In this document: piece after piece, positions 5,511-7,555 of the stretch | How the letters are laid out: every line of letters begins with the position of its first letter | Position numbering within the stretch: the first letter of the stretch is position 1 | Origin: Acidobacteriota bacterium | GTDB lineage: Bacteria > Acidobacteriota > Blastocatellia > Pyrinomonadales > Pyrinomonadaceae | Direction of reading: 5' to 3' | NCBI GenBank assembly: GCA_013698055.1 | Contig: JACCVS010000210.1 | Coordinates: 1 to 7,555, forward strand | DNA length: 7,555 nucleotides | Position numbers and translations under genes: made by a program | The notes under the pieces: model-generated | The model's database searches: none | The model's input: only the letters and a program-made list of their open reading frames with translations | What the model was told of the DNA's origin: nothing

Positions 5511-7555
5511 GTGAAAAAAAATTGCGCCCGGCTCACGTTCATCCTCTTGCTCTGCCTTGCCGCAGGTCTGTCTGCGCTCGCCCAGCAGACGAATCCCGTT
5601 GATCGTCAGGTCACGAATCCCATCACGGATACGCCGAACGTCAACCCTCTGACACAGGAACAACCTGTTCGTCCCCAACTGCCCGCGAAAAGTGCGGACG
5701 GCGCGCAGGGCACGGAAGATTTGACCGTCACTGCCGAAAAGCAGACCACGTCAGGCCCGAAAGATGCGCTCGTCACCGTTTCGGAAGGCAACGTTGATGC
5801 GCGCATCGGCACGTTTCGCTTGCAGGCTGATAAGGTGACGGTTATCGAGGCGAGTAACCGCGTCGTCGCCGAAGGCAACGTCGTCTTCGATCAGGGCAAC
5901 CAGCAGCGCATCACGGGCACGCGCGCCGAGTGGAACTATCGAACCAAGACGGGCTTCTTCGTTAACTCGACCGGCTTCACGAACCAGACGCAGGACGGCA
6001 CGGTCATTTACTTCACAGCCGACAGTGTCGAACGTGTAAGTTACGACACCATCGTCGCCATCAACGCCGAGATTACCGCCTGCGAAGACAACGTGCCGAA
6101 GTGGAGCTTTAAAACGAAACGCGCCGTGATTAAAACCGGCGACCGCGTGCGGATTAAATCTCCGACCTTCCGCGTTAAGAACGTGCCCGTTCTGTATCTC
6201 CCGTATGCTTCCGTCTCGATTAAGAGACGCGACCGCGCGTCAGGATTTTTGACGCCGACCTTCAGCGGCTCGGGCAACAAAGGCTTTCGCCTCTCAAACG
6301 CTTATTATCAAACGCTGGGACGCGCGGCTGACGCCACCCTTCGCAACGACATCTACACAGGGCGGGGCATAGGGTTGGGACTCGACGTGCGGACGCGCGC
6401 CAATTCGCGCTCCTATCTTAACCTTGGTTTCTACACCGTCAAGGATCGCATCTTCGGCGCGAAAGAGAGTCCTGAAAACGCGGATCAAGGCGGGTCGAGC
6501 TTTTACATGGAAGGCGTGCATTACTTTCCGAACGGATTTCTCGCCGCCGCGGATGTCAACATCACCTCAAGCCTGGCCTTTCGTCAGGTCTTCTCGGATT
6601 CGATTCAGCAAGCCATCTCGCCGGAAGAACGCTCGCAGGTCTTCATCAATAAAAACTTCGACGACTACAGCTTTAACTTCCTCGCGCGCTCGCAGGTCAC
6701 TTCGATTAACAACGCGCGCATCCGCACGCGGCAGCTTCCCAGTGTCACGCTCGACAAGCGCCCATCGGCGTTGCGCTTCTTCGAGCGTCTCCCGGTTTAT
6801 TTCTCCTTTGAAGGTGGCCTCGAAGGCGTTAGCCGCAAGGAGACGATTGACGACATAGACCTCTTCCGCCGCGATGTTAAAGGCGAACCAATCGTCTCGC
6901 CTTCCATCGTGCAGCGCCTCGACGTGCATCCGCGCTTTTCCGTTCCCGTCCATTTCGGTGGCTGGTCTGTGACGGCGACTGCGGGCTTGCGCGCGACTTA
7001 CTACTCGAACTCGATTGATCCGGCGACGCGTTTGATCCTGAGCCGCGATGTCGTGCGCGGCTACGGAGAGTTTGAACTGGACGCGAGGCCGCCCGCGCTG
7101 GCGCGCAACTTTCGGCACAGCGACGGCTCGTTCTTTTTCCGCCACGTGATTGAGCCTTACTTTATCTATCGCAAGGTCGAAGGCATCTCGAATTTCGAGC
7201 GCATCATTCGCTTTGATTATCAGGACACTATTGCTGACACCAACGAGATAGAGTTCGGCATTACGAATCGCTTCTTCACGCGCCGCTCGACGGAGAATGT
7301 CAATCAGAAGGCCGAGCAATCCTCGAATCGTCCGAAGGTTCCTCTTTCCAGCCAGCCTTACGAAGCTCTGACCATCACGCTGCGCGGCAAGTATTTCTTC
7401 GATCCATATTTCGGCGGCGCGCTGATTCCCGGTCAGCGCAACCAGTTCTATCCGATCAACACCTTTTCCGGCTTCTCTTATGGCGGCGTGCCCCGTCGCT
7501 TCTCGCCGCTCAACATCGAGGCGCGTTATCGCCCGAGCCAGAGTTTGTTTGCGGA
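5511..7555 (+). CDS. lptD: LPS-assembly protein LptD (OstA family), 3' partial
   Basis: LptD is the outer-membrane barrel that, with the lipoprotein LptE, receives LPS from the periplasmic LptA bridge and places it in the outer leaflet. I read 681 codons open to the right edge; the barrel's end is missing. From GTG 5511, residues 1-24 are a Sec signal peptide (KK, a hydrophobic core, ALA before QQ). Residues 25-70 are a Q/P/N/T-rich, probably unfolded linker. About 71-230 is the LptA/OstA-like jelly roll (VSEGNVDARIG, VVAEGNVVFDQG), ending in VPVLYLPYA. The barrel starts near SGFLTPTF and shows alternating, aromatic-rich strands. ACEDNVPKW holds Cys191, the conserved LptD Cys-x-Trp region. 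Apart from two Cys in the signal peptide this is the only cysteine visible. An in-frame ATG at 5412 would add 33 residues before the signal peptide, which is less likely. It is divergent from lpxB, fitting a cell-envelope locus. Confidence 0.9.
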   Translation, partial: MKKNCARLTFILLLCLAAGLSALAQQTNPVDRQVTNPITDTPNVNPLTQEQPVRPQLPAKSADGAQGTEDLTVTAEKQTTSGPKDALVTVSEGNVDARIGTFRLQADKVTVIEASNRVVAEGNVVFDQGNQQRITGTRAEWNYRTKTGFFVNSTGFTNQTQDGTVIYFTADSVERVSYDTIVAINAEITACEDNVPKWSFKTKRAVIKTGDRVRIKSPTFRVKNVPVLYLPYASVSIKRRDRASGFLTPTFSGSGNKGFRLSNAYYQTLGRAADATLRNDIYTGRGIGLGLDVRTRANSRSYLNLGFYTVKDRIFGAKESPENADQGGSSFYMEGVHYFPNGFLAAADVNITSSLAFRQVFSDSIQQAISPEERSQVFINKNFDDYSFNFLARSQVTSINNARIRTRQLPSVTLDKRPSALRFFERLPVYFSFEGGLEGVSRKETIDDIDLFRRDVKGEPIVSPSIVQRLDVHPRFSVPVHFGGWSVTATAGLRATYYSNSIDPATRLILSRDVVRGYGEFELDARPPALARNFRHSDGSFFFRHVIEPYFIYRKVEGISNFERIIRFDYQDTIADTNEIEFGITNRFFTRRSTENVNQKAEQSSNRPKVPLSSQPYEALTITLRGKYFFDPYFGGALIPGQRNQFYPINTFSGFSYGGVPRRFSPLNIEARYRPSQSLFA

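Noticed and set aside
6567..7319. Minus-strand open frame of 250 codons
   Set aside because: It is antisense to the lptD barrel; high GC opens the reverse frame, and its sequence is Arg/Ala/Val-rich without a domain.

Overview
The window looks like chromosomal DNA of a diderm, lipid-A-producing bacterium with moderately high GC. Acidobacteriota (perhaps Blastocatellia/Pyrinomonadaceae) is my best guess. It rests on the long Tes-like radical SAM protein, the outer-membrane genes and heptamer-repeat spacers. That assignment is inference; no marker RNA or ribosomal gene is present.

Layout: (1) 1-1873, minus strand, a long radical SAM protein whose C-terminus runs off the left edge. Its N-terminal zinc/rubredoxin-like Cys region and its radical SAM motif resemble the Tes/MJ0619 family, whose archaeal member makes membrane-spanning tetraether lipids. 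(2) 1874-2117, a divergent spacer with an inverted array of heptamers next to the lpxA start. (3) 2118-3995, plus strand, lpxA and lpxD six bases apart, the two hexapeptide-repeat acyltransferases of early lipid A synthesis. (4) 4022-5230, minus strand, lpxB, tail-to-tail with lpxD. (5) 5231-5510, a divergent spacer with a second, unrelated heptamer family, again in two inverted blocks that can form a long hairpin. (6) 5511-7555, plus strand, lptD, with a signal peptide, an LptA/OstA-like domain and the first part of the barrel; it runs off the right edge.

Together LpxA, LpxD and LpxB supply three steps of lipid A synthesis: first acylation, second acylation and disaccharide formation. LptD inserts the finished LPS into the outer leaflet. 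LpxC, FabZ and LpxH/I, often linked to these genes, are not in the window. The Tes-like gene beside this set makes a lipid substrate attractive, but this is not shown by the sequence. No RNA genes, CRISPR, IS elements or phage genes were seen. Everything else that is open on the opposite strand of these genes is best read as shadow ORFs.
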